Part shown: piece after piece, positions 55,299 to 63,283 of the stretch
Numbering within the stretch: position 1 is the first letter of the stretch
Layout of the letters: every line of letters starts with the position of its first letter
NCBI RefSeq assembly: GCF_025971945.1
Contig: NZ_JAPDHW010000001.1
Coordinates: forward strand, 465,555 to 529,554
DNA from: Chryseobacterium kimseyorum
GTDB lineage: Bacteria; Bacteroidota; Bacteroidia; Flavobacteriales; Weeksellaceae
Length of the DNA stretch: 64,000 bases
Direction of reading: 5' to 3'
The notes under the pieces: model-generated
The model's input: the letters and a program-made list of their open reading frames with translations, nothing else
Database searches by the model: none
What the model was told of the DNA's origin: nothing
Position numbers and translations under genes: made by a program

Positions 55299-56135
55299 TT
55301 AAGAAATCCACTGATCTTTTCCGAAGTCCGGTTTTCTCTTTTCAAGAAATGCATTTCTGCCTTCTTTCGCTTCTTCAGTCATATAAGCCAGTCGCGTTGC
55401 TTCACCTGCGAAAACCTGTTGCCCCACCATTCCATCGTCGGTGAGGTTCATAGCAAATTTCAGCATTCTGATGGACGTCGGAGATTTAGCTAAAATTTCC
55501 TGAGCCCAATTGTAAGCTGTATCTTCAAGCTCGTCATGAGGAATCACCGCGTTGACCATTCCCATATCGAAAGCTTCCTGTGCCGAATAATTTCTTCCCA
55601 AAAAGAAAATCTCACGCGCTTTTTTCTGTCCGACCATTTTGGCCAAATAAGCTGAACCGTAACCACCGTCAAAACTCGTAACATCCGCATCCGTCTGTTT
55701 GAAAATTGCGTGTTCTTTACTCGCTAAAGTTAAATCACAAACAACATGAAGTGAATGACCGCCACCTACAGCCCAACCAGGAACTACTGCAATCACAGCC
55801 TTCGGCATAAAACGGATTAAACGCTGAACTTCCAAAATATTTAAACGGTGTCTTCCATCTTCACCTACATAGCCCTGCTGACCTCTCGCCTTCTGATCAC
55901 CTCCACTGCAGAATGCCCAAACTCCATCTTTAGAACTTGGCCCTTCTCCTGAAAGTAACACGACACCAATTGACGGATCTTCTGAAGCATCATAAAATGC
56001 ATCATACAGCTCTGAAGTTGTTTTGGGTCTGAATGCATTTCGGATTTCCGGTCTGTTGAAGGCAATTCTTGCCACACCGTTGCATTTTTTATAAGTAATA
56101 TCTTCGTATTCCTTTACGGTTTTCCACTCGATCAT
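55299..56135 (-). CDS. menB: 1,4-dihydroxy-2-naphthoyl-CoA synthase
   Basis: 278 residues, usual for MenB. Crotonase-fold landmarks are RIAFNRPEIRNAFRPKT, VLLSGEGPSSKDGVWAFCSGGDQ, PGWAVGGGHSLHVVCDLTLAS (oxyanion hole) and TSFDGGYGSAYLAKMVGQKKAREIF, which separates MenB from other crotonases. It closes the second ring of the naphthoquinone from succinylbenzoyl-CoA. It has its own promoter and is monocistronic. Confidence 0.95.
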   Translation of the reverse strand: MIEWKTVKEYEDITYKKCNGVARIAFNRPEIRNAFRPKTTSELYDAFYDASEDPSIGVVLLSGEGPSSKDGVWAFCSGGDQKARGQQGYVGEDGRHRLNILEVQRLIRFMPKAVIAVVPGWAVGGGHSLHVVCDLTLASKEHAIFKQTDADVTSFDGGYGSAYLAKMVGQKKAREIFFLGRNYSAQEAFDMGMVNAVIPHDELEDTAYNWAQEILAKSPTSIRMLKFAMNLTDDGMVGQQVFAGEATRLAYMTEEAKEGRNAFLEKRKPDFGKDQWIS

Positions 56136-56152
56136 TCTGTAAAAATTTTTCT

Positions 56153-56160
56153 CAAAGATA
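56153..56160 (-). promoter_or_regulatory. Putative -7 promoter element of menB
   Basis: TATCTTTG on the minus strand, 18 bases before the ATG at 56135, leaving a leader of about 11 bases. Confidence 0.6.
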
Positions 56161-56297
56161 CGGAATTGAAGAGAAATTTAACATTGATTTTGAAGGATAA
56201 TTCTGAGATGTACGAATGTATTATCAGTGCGAATTAATCACTTCTGACTATGAACATATAATTCTAAAATCATTATAGAATTTCAATTATTTAAAAT

Positions 56298-56327
56298 AAA
56301 AAAACCGGAACAAAAATGTTCCGGTTT
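56298..56327 (-). terminator. Intrinsic terminator of the gyrA-TPR unit
   Basis: 11-bp perfect stem AAACCGGAACA (56302-56312) with 56317-56327, a 4-base loop and a T-run on the minus strand. Confidence 0.9.
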
Positions 56328-56351
56328 ATATCAAATTCAATTTAATGAATA

Positions 56352-57404
56352 TTATTTCGGTTGCTTTGCCTGAAGTGCAGCCTCTTTAGCTTTCATTTCA
56401 TTAGCTTTTGCCTGATTTTTTGTAATTCCGTAGATTTCTCTCAACGTTGTCACTGCATCTAAGCTTTCAGGATTTGTCTGATGCCATTTTTCTGCATATG
56501 GTAATGCCTTGTTGAATCTCTCTTTTCTTGCTTCAATCAATGTTGTCGCTTTGTCCGGGTCTGACTTTCTCAACGCATTAATATTCTCCACAGCTTTAGC
56601 ATCGTCTCCCAATGAAGTATATACTAAATTCTGATAAGCATTGTTCAGCAATTGTGTGTTAGTTCCTGCCAGTTCAATCGCTTTTTGAAATGAAGTAAGT
56701 GATTCAGCCTCAGTAGCAGGTGTTTTAGCCTGTAAAACTCCTAAGTTGTACCAATTGGTAGCATCATTAGGATTTTTAGCCAACTGCTCTTTCAGGTTTG
56801 ATAAAAATTTATCAGTATTTCCAGTAGCATACAACGCAGTCCCCTGATATTCTTTCAGCTTAGCATTGTTAGGAAATTTAGCCAAACCTTTTTCAATAAT
56901 AGCTAAAGCCTCATCATTCTTTTTAGCATTTAAAAGTAATGTTGAAAGAGTTTCATACAAATCTGGCTCTACACTTTTAGTCTGCTCAGTTTTAAAATCT
57001 GAATAATCTTTTGAAGATGATTTCTTCAACAGTTCCCAGGTATTTTTATCATACGTTTCAACATCACCAGACTTATTTTGCTTTGCTGTATATTGAGTTG
57101 TAACGCCCGTATATCCTGAATTAACCAGATCAGTGTAAATTTTGATAGATTCATCCACATTATTAGCAAGAGCATAGCTAAGACCTGCGTAATACATATA
57201 CACTTTATCATCCTGCCCGCTTGTTTTCATTAAGTTATAAACCTCTAAAAACTTCGGTGCCGCAACTGCATAATTCTTCGCCTGATAAGCATCCATTGCT
57301 GCTTTATTAGAAGCTTGTAATTGCGCATTTACATCCTTTGCATCTTTCTGTCCGAAAACAAATGCTGATGAAACGATAGCTATACCTAAAATTAGCTTTT
57401 TCAT
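56352..57404 (-). CDS. Exported TPR protein
   Basis: 350 residues with a signal peptide (ending SAFVFGQ). The mature part holds multiple TPR repeats, the clearest being MYYAGLSYALANNVDESIKIY, LLNAKKNDEALAIIEKGLAKF and NWYNLGVLQAKTPATEAE. The C-terminal tail is rich in Ala/Lys. It is probably a periplasmic scaffold. It follows gyrA by 25 bases and so likely shares its transcript, an arrangement whose purpose is unclear. Confidence 0.8.
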   Translation of the reverse strand: MKKLILGIAIVSSAFVFGQKDAKDVNAQLQASNKAAMDAYQAKNYAVAAPKFLEVYNLMKTSGQDDKVYMYYAGLSYALANNVDESIKIYTDLVNSGYTGVTTQYTAKQNKSGDVETYDKNTWELLKKSSSKDYSDFKTEQTKSVEPDLYETLSTLLLNAKKNDEALAIIEKGLAKFPNNAKLKEYQGTALYATGNTDKFLSNLKEQLAKNPNDATNWYNLGVLQAKTPATEAESLTSFQKAIELAGTNTQLLNNAYQNLVYTSLGDDAKAVENINALRKSDPDKATTLIEARKERFNKALPYAEKWHQTNPESLDAVTTLREIYGITKNQAKANEMKAKEAALQAKQPK

Positions 57405-57429
57405 AATAACAATTTTATTTTTATATTAA

Positions 57430-60021
57430 TTATTCTTCAGAATTGTCTTCAGCTGCATCTTCTGAATTTTCGTCTTCTGAATTGTTTTCTATTTCCGGAG
57501 CGTCACCTTCTTCTGCCGGAAGAATCACGCCTTCCTCACCTTCTAAAAGTTCTTCTTCCTCCACAACATCTTTATCCATTTCCACTTTTGCGATGGCTGC
57601 AATTTCGTCATTCTTCTTCAGATTGATCATTTTTACACCCTGAGTATTTCTACCCATCACACGCATCTCGTTCATATTCATTCTGATGGCAACACCCGAT
57701 TTATTGATGATCATCAATCCGTCGTCGTCGGTCACATTCTGAATTGCAATAAGATTACCTGTCTTCTCGGTGATGTTTAATGTGATTACTCCCTTACCAC
57801 CTCTGTTGGTAATTCTGTAGTCTTCAACAGCTGTTCTCTTACCATATCCTTTTTCAGATACCACAAGCACTGTATCATTTTTCAAGTCGTTCACAACAAT
57901 CATACCAATTGCCTCGTCATCTTCTTCCATGCTGATCCCACGAACTCCGATAGAACCTCTACCCACTTCTCTCACTTTTGCTTCCGGGAAACGGATACAT
58001 TTACCGTTCTTCGTAGCAATCATAATTTCTGAAGTTCCGTTCGTTAAATAAGCACCCAGCAACATGTCATTATCTCTAATTTCAATTGCATTCACACCAT
58101 TTACTCTAGGTCTTGAATAAGCTTCCAGCGAAGTTTTCTTGATGGTACCGTTTTTAGTAACCATTACAACGCTCATTTGGTTAACATATTCAGCGTCTTT
58201 TAAGTTATTGGTTCTGATGTATGCTTTAATCTTATCATCCGGCTCGATGTTGATCAAGTTTTGTACCGCTCTTCCTTTTGCAGTTTTAGAACCTTCAGGA
58301 ATTTCAAATACTCTTAGCCAGTAACATTTACCTTTTTCTGTAAAGAACAGCATATACTGGTGATTGGTTGCAGATACGATGTATTCTAAGAAATCTGAAT
58401 CTCTTGTCGTTGCTGCTTTGTTTCCTACACCGCCTCTGCTCTGAATTTTGTATTCTGAAAGCAACGTTCTCTTCACATATCCTGCGTGAGAAATTGTAAG
58501 AACTACCGCTTCGTTCGGGATAATATCTTCGATAGACATTTCACCTCCGGAATAATCGATTTCTGTTCTTCTCTCGTCACCGTATTTTTCTTTAATTTCA
58601 AGCAATTCATCTTTAATAATCTGGAATCTTCTCGGTTCGTTCGCCAAAATATCTTCCAAATTATTAATTTCTTTCATAATTGCTTCGTATTCATCACGGA
58701 TCTTGTCAAGCTCCATTCCTGTCAAACGAGCCAAACGAAGATCCAGAATCGCCTGAGCCTGAAGTTCAGACAAGTCAAATTCCTGAATAATTCCTTCTTT
58801 TGCCGCTTGTGGAGTTGCGCTGTGACGGATAATAGAAATCGCTTTATCTAAAGAATCCTGAGTTCCGATCACCTTCATGAAACCTTCAAGAATGTGTGCT
58901 CTTTCTCTGGCTTTTCTAAGCTCATACTCCGTTCTTCTTACAATAATAACGTGTCTGTGCTCTACAAAGTGATGAATAATATCTTTTAAGTTCAACTGTT
59001 CAGGTCTTCCGTGTACCAATGCAATATTGTTGACACTGAAAGAAGTCTGAAGTGAAGTATATTTATATAATAAGTTAAGAACAACATTAGGTATCGCATC
59101 GTTTTTCAGTTCATAAACAACACGCATCCCGTTTCTGTCAGACTCATCTCTGATTTCGTAGATACCTGGAATTTTCTCATCCTTCACGAGCTCAGCTGTT
59201 CTGGCAATCATTTCCGCCTTGTTAACCTGATAAGGAATTTCAGTTACAATAATTGCATTTCTGTTGTGTACTTCCTCAAAGCTTACTTTTGCTCTTAAAA
59301 CTACTCTTCCTCTACCTGTATGAAAAGCATCTCTTACACCGTCGTATCCGTAGATTATTCCACCTGTTGGAAAATCAGGAGCAACAATATGCTGCATCAG
59401 TTCGTCGATGGTAATTTCTCTGTTATCGATATACGCTGTAATTGCATCTACCGCTTCTGATAAATTGTGAGGCGCCATATTGGTCGCCATCCCTACTGCG
59501 ATACCGGAAGTACCGTTTACCAAAAGATTAGGAATTTTTGTAGGCATTACGCTTGGTTCCGTCAAGCTGTCGTCAAAGTTGTTTTGAAAGTCAACCGTTT
59601 CCTTGTCAAGATCAGATAAAATTTCGTCTGAAATTTTCTTTAATCTTGCTTCGGTGTAACGCATTGCTGCAGGCGGATCACCATCCATTGAACCAAAGTT
59701 ACCCTGCCCGTCAACCTGTGGATAACGTAAACTCCACGGCTGAGCCATTCTTACCATTGCATCATATACAGAAGAATCTCCATGTGGGTGATATTTACCT
59801 AAAACATCTCCTACGATTCTTGCAGATTTTAAGTACTTTCTGTTTGAAAAAACCCCTAATCCATACATACCGTAAAGTACTCTTCTATGAACAGGTTTCA
59901 AGCCATCTCTTACATCCGGTAAAGCTCTTGAAACAATAACGGACATTGAATAATCAATATAAGATGACTTCATTTCATCAACGATGTTGATAGGAATCAA
60001 TCTTTCTCCTTCTCTTTGCAT
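57430..60021 (-). CDS. gyrA: DNA gyrase subunit A
   Basis: 863 residues. The winged-helix/tower core contains [20 protein letters not shown] and the catalytic Tyr122 in [10 protein letters not shown]. The quinolone-determining region reads GDSSVYD with Ser83, Ser84 and Asp87 by both local and E. coli numbering, so positions 83 and 87 carry the susceptible-type residues. The C-terminal beta-pinwheel includes a GyrA-box variant [10 protein letters not shown], and the protein ends in an acidic tail (~820-863). It introduces negative supercoils together with GyrB, which is not in the window. Confidence 0.97.
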   Translation of the reverse strand: MQREGERLIPINIVDEMKSSYIDYSMSVIVSRALPDVRDGLKPVHRRVLYGMYGLGVFSNRKYLKSARIVGDVLGKYHPHGDSSVYDAMVRMAQPWSLRYPQVDGQGNFGSMDGDPPAAMRYTEARLKKISDEILSDLDKETVDFQNNFDDSLTEPSVMPTKIPNLLVNGTSGIAVGMATNMAPHNLSEAVDAITAYIDNREITIDELMQHIVAPDFPTGGIIYGYDGVRDAFHTGRGRVVLRAKVSFEEVHNRNAIIVTEIPYQVNKAEMIARTAELVKDEKIPGIYEIRDESDRNGMRVVYELKNDAIPNVVLNLLYKYTSLQTSFSVNNIALVHGRPEQLNLKDIIHHFVEHRHVIIVRRTEYELRKARERAHILEGFMKVIGTQDSLDKAISIIRHSATPQAAKEGIIQEFDLSELQAQAILDLRLARLTGMELDKIRDEYEAIMKEINNLEDILANEPRRFQIIKDELLEIKEKYGDERRTEIDYSGGEMSIEDIIPNEAVVLTISHAGYVKRTLLSEYKIQSRGGVGNKAATTRDSDFLEYIVSATNHQYMLFFTEKGKCYWLRVFEIPEGSKTAKGRAVQNLINIEPDDKIKAYIRTNNLKDAEYVNQMSVVMVTKNGTIKKTSLEAYSRPRVNGVNAIEIRDNDMLLGAYLTNGTSEIMIATKNGKCIRFPEAKVREVGRGSIGVRGISMEEDDEAIGMIVVNDLKNDTVLVVSEKGYGKRTAVEDYRITNRGGKGVITLNITEKTGNLIAIQNVTDDDGLMIINKSGVAIRMNMNEMRVMGRNTQGVKMINLKKNDEIAAIAKVEMDKDVVEEEELLEGEEGVILPAEEGDAPEIENNSEDENSEDAAEDNSEE

Positions 60022-60170
60022 ATATAACTTTTATTGTAATGATAATCAGACGTTTAAAAAACAACCTGAAAACTATTTAATTTGAATATTTAATAACGGG
60101 CTAATTTACGAAAATTTTACCGATTTTTGCCGAACTATTTATTCAAATAATCTTAAAAATTCTTAAAAAT

Positions 60171-60485
60171 ATGAGCGTATTGAGCATTACTTTCCATTGT
60201 ACAAAAGACAATATCGGAGAATGGGAAAATTACGTGGATGACACCCTGGTTTTGATGACAGAAAATCTTTTGGATGTTGATAAATATATACTCTCTGAAG
60301 TTCACAGCGACTTTATTGAAGACGGAAAAAACTACAACCTCCTTCTTATTTTCGATAATGAAGAAAAGAGATCCGAGTTTATGGAAAGTGAACTGGTAAA
60401 CATCTCTGAAAGGATAGAAAACAAATTCGGACAGGAAGTAATGATCTTTAATACTTTTCTAAATCCTAAGAAAAAGAAAATATAA
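60171..60485 (+). CDS. DUF4286 family protein
   Basis: 104 residues, full length for DUF4286. SVLSITFHCTKDNIGEWENYV, KYILSEVHSDFIEDGKNYNLL and QEVMIFNTFLNPKKKKI are in the family order and suggest a small ferredoxin-like alpha/beta fold. The function is unknown. It is divergent from gyrA and has its own terminator. A near-consensus -7 (GATTTTTG at 60122-60129) lies upstream. Confidence 0.82.
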   Translation: MSVLSITFHCTKDNIGEWENYVDDTLVLMTENLLDVDKYILSEVHSDFIEDGKNYNLLLIFDNEEKRSEFMESELVNISERIENKFGQEVMIFNTFLNPKKKKI

Positions 60486-60510
60486 ATTAAAGACTCAATC
60501 TCTTCAAATA

Positions 60511-60548
60511 AAAAAACAGGCTGACTCAAAATGAGACAGCCTGTTTTT
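60511..60548. terminator. Bidirectional terminator
   Basis: 15-bp stem with one mismatch (60514-60528 with 60532-60546, core AAACAGGCTG), A-run left and T-run right, between convergent genes. Confidence 0.88.
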
Positions 60549-60833
60549 TTATAAATTTACTACAACAACCGGCCTGCTATGATAAACACGGGGTTGTCTG
60601 TATCTTTTGTGAGTATAGTGTCTCACTGGTCTTGCTGGTCGATAATAATGCTTTTTGTAATAATGTCTGGGAGCCTTGTGATAGGCAACTCTTTTATATT
60701 TCATCTTATGATGGCCACGATGATGATTTTTATGCGAACGTGGATGATGACGTTTTTGGGTTGGTTCTGCCTGATAAAATGCAACGGCAAAGACAATAAA
60801 GAATACTCCAATTACTTTTGATAACAACTTCAT
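60549..60833 (-). CDS. Small exported protein rich in His, Arg, Lys and Tyr
   Basis: 94 residues. An N-terminal signal-like segment (LLSKVIGVFFIVFAVAFYQA) is followed by a strongly basic, low-complexity tail with clusters such as HHPRSHKNHHRGHHK and RHYYKKHYYRPARPVRHY. The composition suggests binding to metal, nucleic acid or anionic surface polymers, but nothing specific can be assigned. Its promoter region shares a sigma-54-like motif with the next two small genes, at the same distance from the start, so the three appear co-regulated. Confidence 0.72.
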   Translation of the reverse strand: MKLLSKVIGVFFIVFAVAFYQAEPTQKRHHPRSHKNHHRGHHKMKYKRVAYHKAPRHYYKKHYYRPARPVRHYTHKRYRQPRVYHSRPVVVVNL

Positions 60834-60867
60834 AATAATAAAAATTTCAAGTTAACTTCTCAAAAAT

Positions 60868-60884
60868 TACAATGATAATGCCAA
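60868..60884 (-). promoter_or_regulatory. Sigma-54-like promoter, first of three
   Basis: On the minus strand TTGGCATTATCATTGTA: a -24-like TGGCAT, 5 bases, and a -12-like TTGTA, against the consensus TGGCAC-N5-TTGCW. The G of TTG is 37 bases before the ATG at 60833. Confidence 0.62.
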
Positions 60885-61035
60885 AAATCGAGAAAGATTA
60901 AAATTAAATAACGGAAGATTTACCGAAATAATATGTGTATTAAAAATTATTTACCAATTAATCACTTGCAATTCATCTGCCCAAGATTAACAAACCTCTA
61001 TCATCACCATCGGTTGACAGGACATATATTTTTAA

Positions 61036-61064
61036 AATAAAAATTGCCCAAGACCGGGGCAATT
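61036..61064 (-). terminator. Intrinsic terminator of the small lipoprotein gene
   Basis: 8-bp stem AATTGCCC (61042-61049) with GGGCAATT (61057-61064); the A-rich left flank becomes a T-run on the minus strand. Confidence 0.75.
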
Positions 61065-61072
61065 CTTTATGT

Positions 61073-61264
61073 TTAGTGTCTTCCTCTATGGTGACCTCTT
61101 TTTTTCATCTGGCCGGGTGCATAGTGTTTCGCACTTCCGCCGTGAATTTTTTTAGCGTGTCCAGGTGGTAACGGTCTGCGCCCTGGGTGATCATGCACTA
61201 CGCATGACACCAGCATCACGCTCACGATACCGACCGCGCCAATTATTTTTGCTAATCCTTTCAT
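61073..61264 (-). CDS. Small lipoprotein with PPGHAKK motif
   Basis: 63 residues. Lipobox VMLVSC (Cys21) follows a hydrophobic signal. The mature 43 residues contain RRPLPPGHAKKIHGG and end in a His/Arg-rich tail (KKRGHHRGRH). The PPGHAKK-type motif occurs in a family of short Bacteroidetes lipoproteins of unknown role, as I recall. The gene at 61347-61499 encodes a related protein (RPMPPGHDAK). A sigma-54-like motif precedes it. Confidence 0.78.
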   Translation of the reverse strand: MKGLAKIIGAVGIVSVMLVSCVVHDHPGRRPLPPGHAKKIHGGSAKHYAPGQMKKRGHHRGRH

Positions 61265-61298
61265 AAGTTTTACTTTATATTTTTTCAGTAAGTAAACT

Positions 61299-61315
61299 TA
61301 CAATCATAATGCCAA
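61299..61315 (-). promoter_or_regulatory. Sigma-54-like promoter, second of three
   Basis: On the minus strand TTGGCATTATGATTGTA, differing from the first copy at one base. The G of TTG is 37 bases before the ATG at 61264, identical to the first. Confidence 0.65.
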
Positions 61316-61346
61316 GACTGATGAAATCAGCCTATTTCCGGCTAAA

Positions 61347-61499
61347 CTATCTATGTCTGTTACGGGGATGAGCTTCCTTTAATTTTTCTACTTTCGCATC
61401 ATGACCAGGCGGCATAGGTCTTTGACTTGGATGCGGAACGCATGATGAAAATAATCCGGTGAGAATAATTGCTGCAACTGTATTTTTTATAAATTTCAT
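61347..61499 (-). CDS. Very small lipoprotein related to its neighbour
   Basis: 50 residues from the ATG at 61499: signal and lipobox GLFSSC, then VPHPSQRPMPPGHDAKVEKL and a basic end (HPRNRHR). RPMPPGHDAK aligns with RPLPPGHAKK of the gene at 61073-61264, so the two are probably paralogs. A start at 61535 would add 12 residues but would place the promoter motif inside the coding frame, so 61499 is preferred. Confidence 0.72.
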   Translation of the reverse strand: MKFIKNTVAAIILTGLFSSCVPHPSQRPMPPGHDAKVEKLKEAHPRNRHR

Positions 61500-61530
61500 A
61501 TTAAAGTATTTTGAATTATACCTTAAATAA

Positions 61531-61547
61531 TACAATCAAAATGCCAA
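61531..61547 (-). promoter_or_regulatory. Sigma-54-like promoter, third of three
   Basis: On the minus strand TTGGCATTTTGATTGTA, again TGGCAT-N5-TTGTA. The G of TTG is 34 bases before the ATG at 61499, and its overlap with the longer frame supports the shorter start. Confidence 0.65.
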
Positions 61548-61574
61548 AGAAATCTACTGATGAGCTATATCCTT

Positions 61575-62069
61575 TCAGAACAGATTCTCACTTCTTCTTT
61601 CAAGCATTACCAGATCTTTCCAGTCACCATGAAGCTTGCCTACTTTCTCACGGACGCCAACCGTTCTGAAACCGTTTTTTAAATGAAATTTGATTGAGGG
61701 TTCATTTTCAGGAAAAATATTAGACTGTAAAGTCCAGAATCCATGGTTTTCGCTGTCGATAATAAGCTTTCTCAGCAAAAGTGTACCTAAACCTTTCCCT
61801 GTAGAATTCTGATCGAAATAAATACTAACCTCAGCAACGCCCTTAAAGCATTCCCTCTTGCTCACGGGTTTTAACGCACACCAACCAATCACTTCATTGG
61901 TTTCGTCTTCCAAAACCCATCGGCAGTCGTTGATAAAGCTTGTATTCCAAACCTCAACATTTGGAAGTTCAGTATCGAAGGTGGCAATTCCACTGTCTAT
62001 GCCCTGCTGAAAAATTTCCATCACACGGGTTTCGTCTTTTGGAAGCATTTCTCTTATTTCGTAGTTCAT
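61575..62069 (-). CDS. GNAT family N-acetyltransferase (phosphinothricin acetyltransferase-like)
   Basis: 164 residues. EIREMLPKDETRVMEIFQQGI and GIATFDTELPNVEVW are typical of the Pat/YncA group; the acetyl-CoA loop is in DQNSTGKGLGTLLLRKLI, and FHLKNGFRTVGVREKVGK is the conserved C-terminal part. It acetylates an amine such as a modified amino acid; the natural substrate is unknown. It begins 3 bases after the DUF421 gene, so the two form an operon. Confidence 0.9.
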   Translation of the reverse strand: MNYEIREMLPKDETRVMEIFQQGIDSGIATFDTELPNVEVWNTSFINDCRWVLEDETNEVIGWCALKPVSKRECFKGVAEVSIYFDQNSTGKGLGTLLLRKLIIDSENHGFWTLQSNIFPENEPSIKFHLKNGFRTVGVREKVGKLHGDWKDLVMLERRSENLF

Positions 62070-62072
62070 TTT

Positions 62073-62585
62073 CTAATGATATTTTCTTTTATTTTTTCTC
62101 TTGATTCTTGAATAATGCGTCTGCTTATCTTTTTGATCCTCCGAGATCACACTGATATTTCCATCCACTTCCAGAATCGACAGTTTCACATTCTCAATAC
62201 TTTCAACTCCGTGCTCCCTGATGGATTCGTTGAGTTCATCAAATGTAATTTTTACTTTTCTCAACGCTACGTGATCCACCACTCCGTCTCTTACCAAAAT
62301 CACTGGATCAGCCTCCATAAAGCTTGCAAATGACCGGTTTGAAAACATCAGTCTTTTTAAGGTAAAGTTTGCCGCAAACAAAACGAGCGCAGCCACGATT
62401 CCGCCTTCAAGAGAAGTGTTTTCACCAACCATTGCGTTCTGTACAGCATTCGAAATCAGCAACAGCAGAACAACATCTCCCGCATTCAGTTGGGAAAGCT
62501 GATTCTTGCCAAACAGACGAATGGCAATGACCATGAATAGGTATACGCAAAGCGAACGTACGACAACATCTACAATAGGATTCAC
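62073..62585 (-). CDS. DUF421 (YetF-domain) membrane protein
   Basis: 170 residues from a GTG start at 62585. Three membrane helices lie at ~5-25, 38-55 and 60-78 (IVDVVVRSLCVYLFMVIAIR, AGDVVLLLLISNAV, GIVAALVLFAANFT). The YetF/DUF421 domain follows, with DPVILVRDGVVDHVALRKVKI and KLSILEVDGNISVI. The role is unknown. A TACATTTG -7 element 20 bases upstream (62605-62612) supports the GTG start; no ATG lies between them. Confidence 0.88.
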   Translation of the reverse strand: MNPIVDVVVRSLCVYLFMVIAIRLFGKNQLSQLNAGDVVLLLLISNAVQNAMVGENTSLEGGIVAALVLFAANFTLKRLMFSNRSFASFMEADPVILVRDGVVDHVALRKVKITFDELNESIREHGVESIENVKLSILEVDGNISVISEDQKDKQTHYSRIKRKNKRKYH

Positions 62586-62604
62586 GGTAGGATAAATTTA
62601 GATT

Positions 62605-62612
62605 CAAATGTA
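62605..62612 (-). promoter_or_regulatory. Putative -7 element of the DUF421-GNAT operon
   Basis: TACATTTG on the minus strand, matching TAnnTTTG, 20 bases before the GTG start at 62585. Confidence 0.55.
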
Positions 62613-62694
62613 TACAATTACCGGAAATAAAAAACTGCTTTTTCAAGCAGTTTAAGGGAAATTGTATATAGTTTGTCTGATCAATTATTTCTGA

Positions 62695-63099
62695 TTATCT
62701 GTTGTTAATATCCACTCTTACCGGCATTACAAAAGATGAAGCAATCATGTTCTGATTCAGTTTGCTGGGATCAATTTTATACTGAAGCTGACTCAACACT
62801 TTTTCAATTTCTTTACTCACATTTTTACAGTCACCTTTTGACCGTACATTCACGATCTTTCCGTTGTCAGCAATGTCAAATTTCACTTCTGAATTGACGA
62901 TTCCCTGCTTGTAATCAGAGTTGGTAAAATCGAAATTGGCAATTAACAGATTTCTGATTTCATTGAATGCATCATTTTTATTTAACTGAACTTCCTGAAT
63001 GGTATTGCTAGAAGTCGTTTGAGCCTTTACATTTCCTACGATCGCTGTTAATCCTAATGCGAAAAGAGAAGCAACAAATATTTGGATTTTATTTTTCAT
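62695..63099 (-). CDS. Small exported protein with TonB-C-terminus-like region
   Basis: 134 residues with a signal peptide (ending GNVKAQ). The segment GIVNSEVKFDIADNGKIVNV (~67-86) followed by a helix (NVSKEIEKVLSQLQYKI) and a strand (FVMPVRVDIN) resembles the C-terminal domain of TonB, but there is no membrane anchor or proline-rich spacer. A single Cys lies in GDCKNV. It is probably periplasmic; the function is unknown. Confidence 0.75.
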   Translation of the reverse strand: MKNKIQIFVASLFALGLTAIVGNVKAQTTSSNTIQEVQLNKNDAFNEIRNLLIANFDFTNSDYKQGIVNSEVKFDIADNGKIVNVRSKGDCKNVSKEIEKVLSQLQYKIDPSKLNQNMIASSFVMPVRVDINNR

Positions 63100-63147
63100 A
63101 AGTCTTTGATTTTAAATTATATATTAAACTTGTATTGATTTCTAATT

Positions 63148-63155
63148 CAAAGATA
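63148..63155 (-). promoter_or_regulatory. Putative -7 promoter element
   Basis: TATCTTTG on the minus strand, 49 bases before the ATG at 63099. Confidence 0.55.
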
Positions 63156-63180
63156 TAAAAAAATATTCATACAAATTTCA

Positions 63181-63202
63181 CATTGAGTTAACATTGAGTT
63201 AA
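63181..63202. repeat. Direct repeat, 2 x CATTGAGTTAA
   Basis: Two perfect 11-base units followed by a partial third (CATTAGAAA). It lies upstream of the promoter of the small exported protein gene and could be a regulator site or simple slippage. Confidence 0.6.
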
Positions 63203-63283
63203 CATTAGAAATTATAATATTGATTTTCAGTTAATTAAAGTTTTAAAATAATTGAATTGTTAACATTGGAGATTGATATTTAA

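Noticed and set aside
59553..59939. 128-codon plus-strand frame inside gyrA
   Set aside because: Lies opposite the most conserved part of gyrA; no promoter or recognisable protein.
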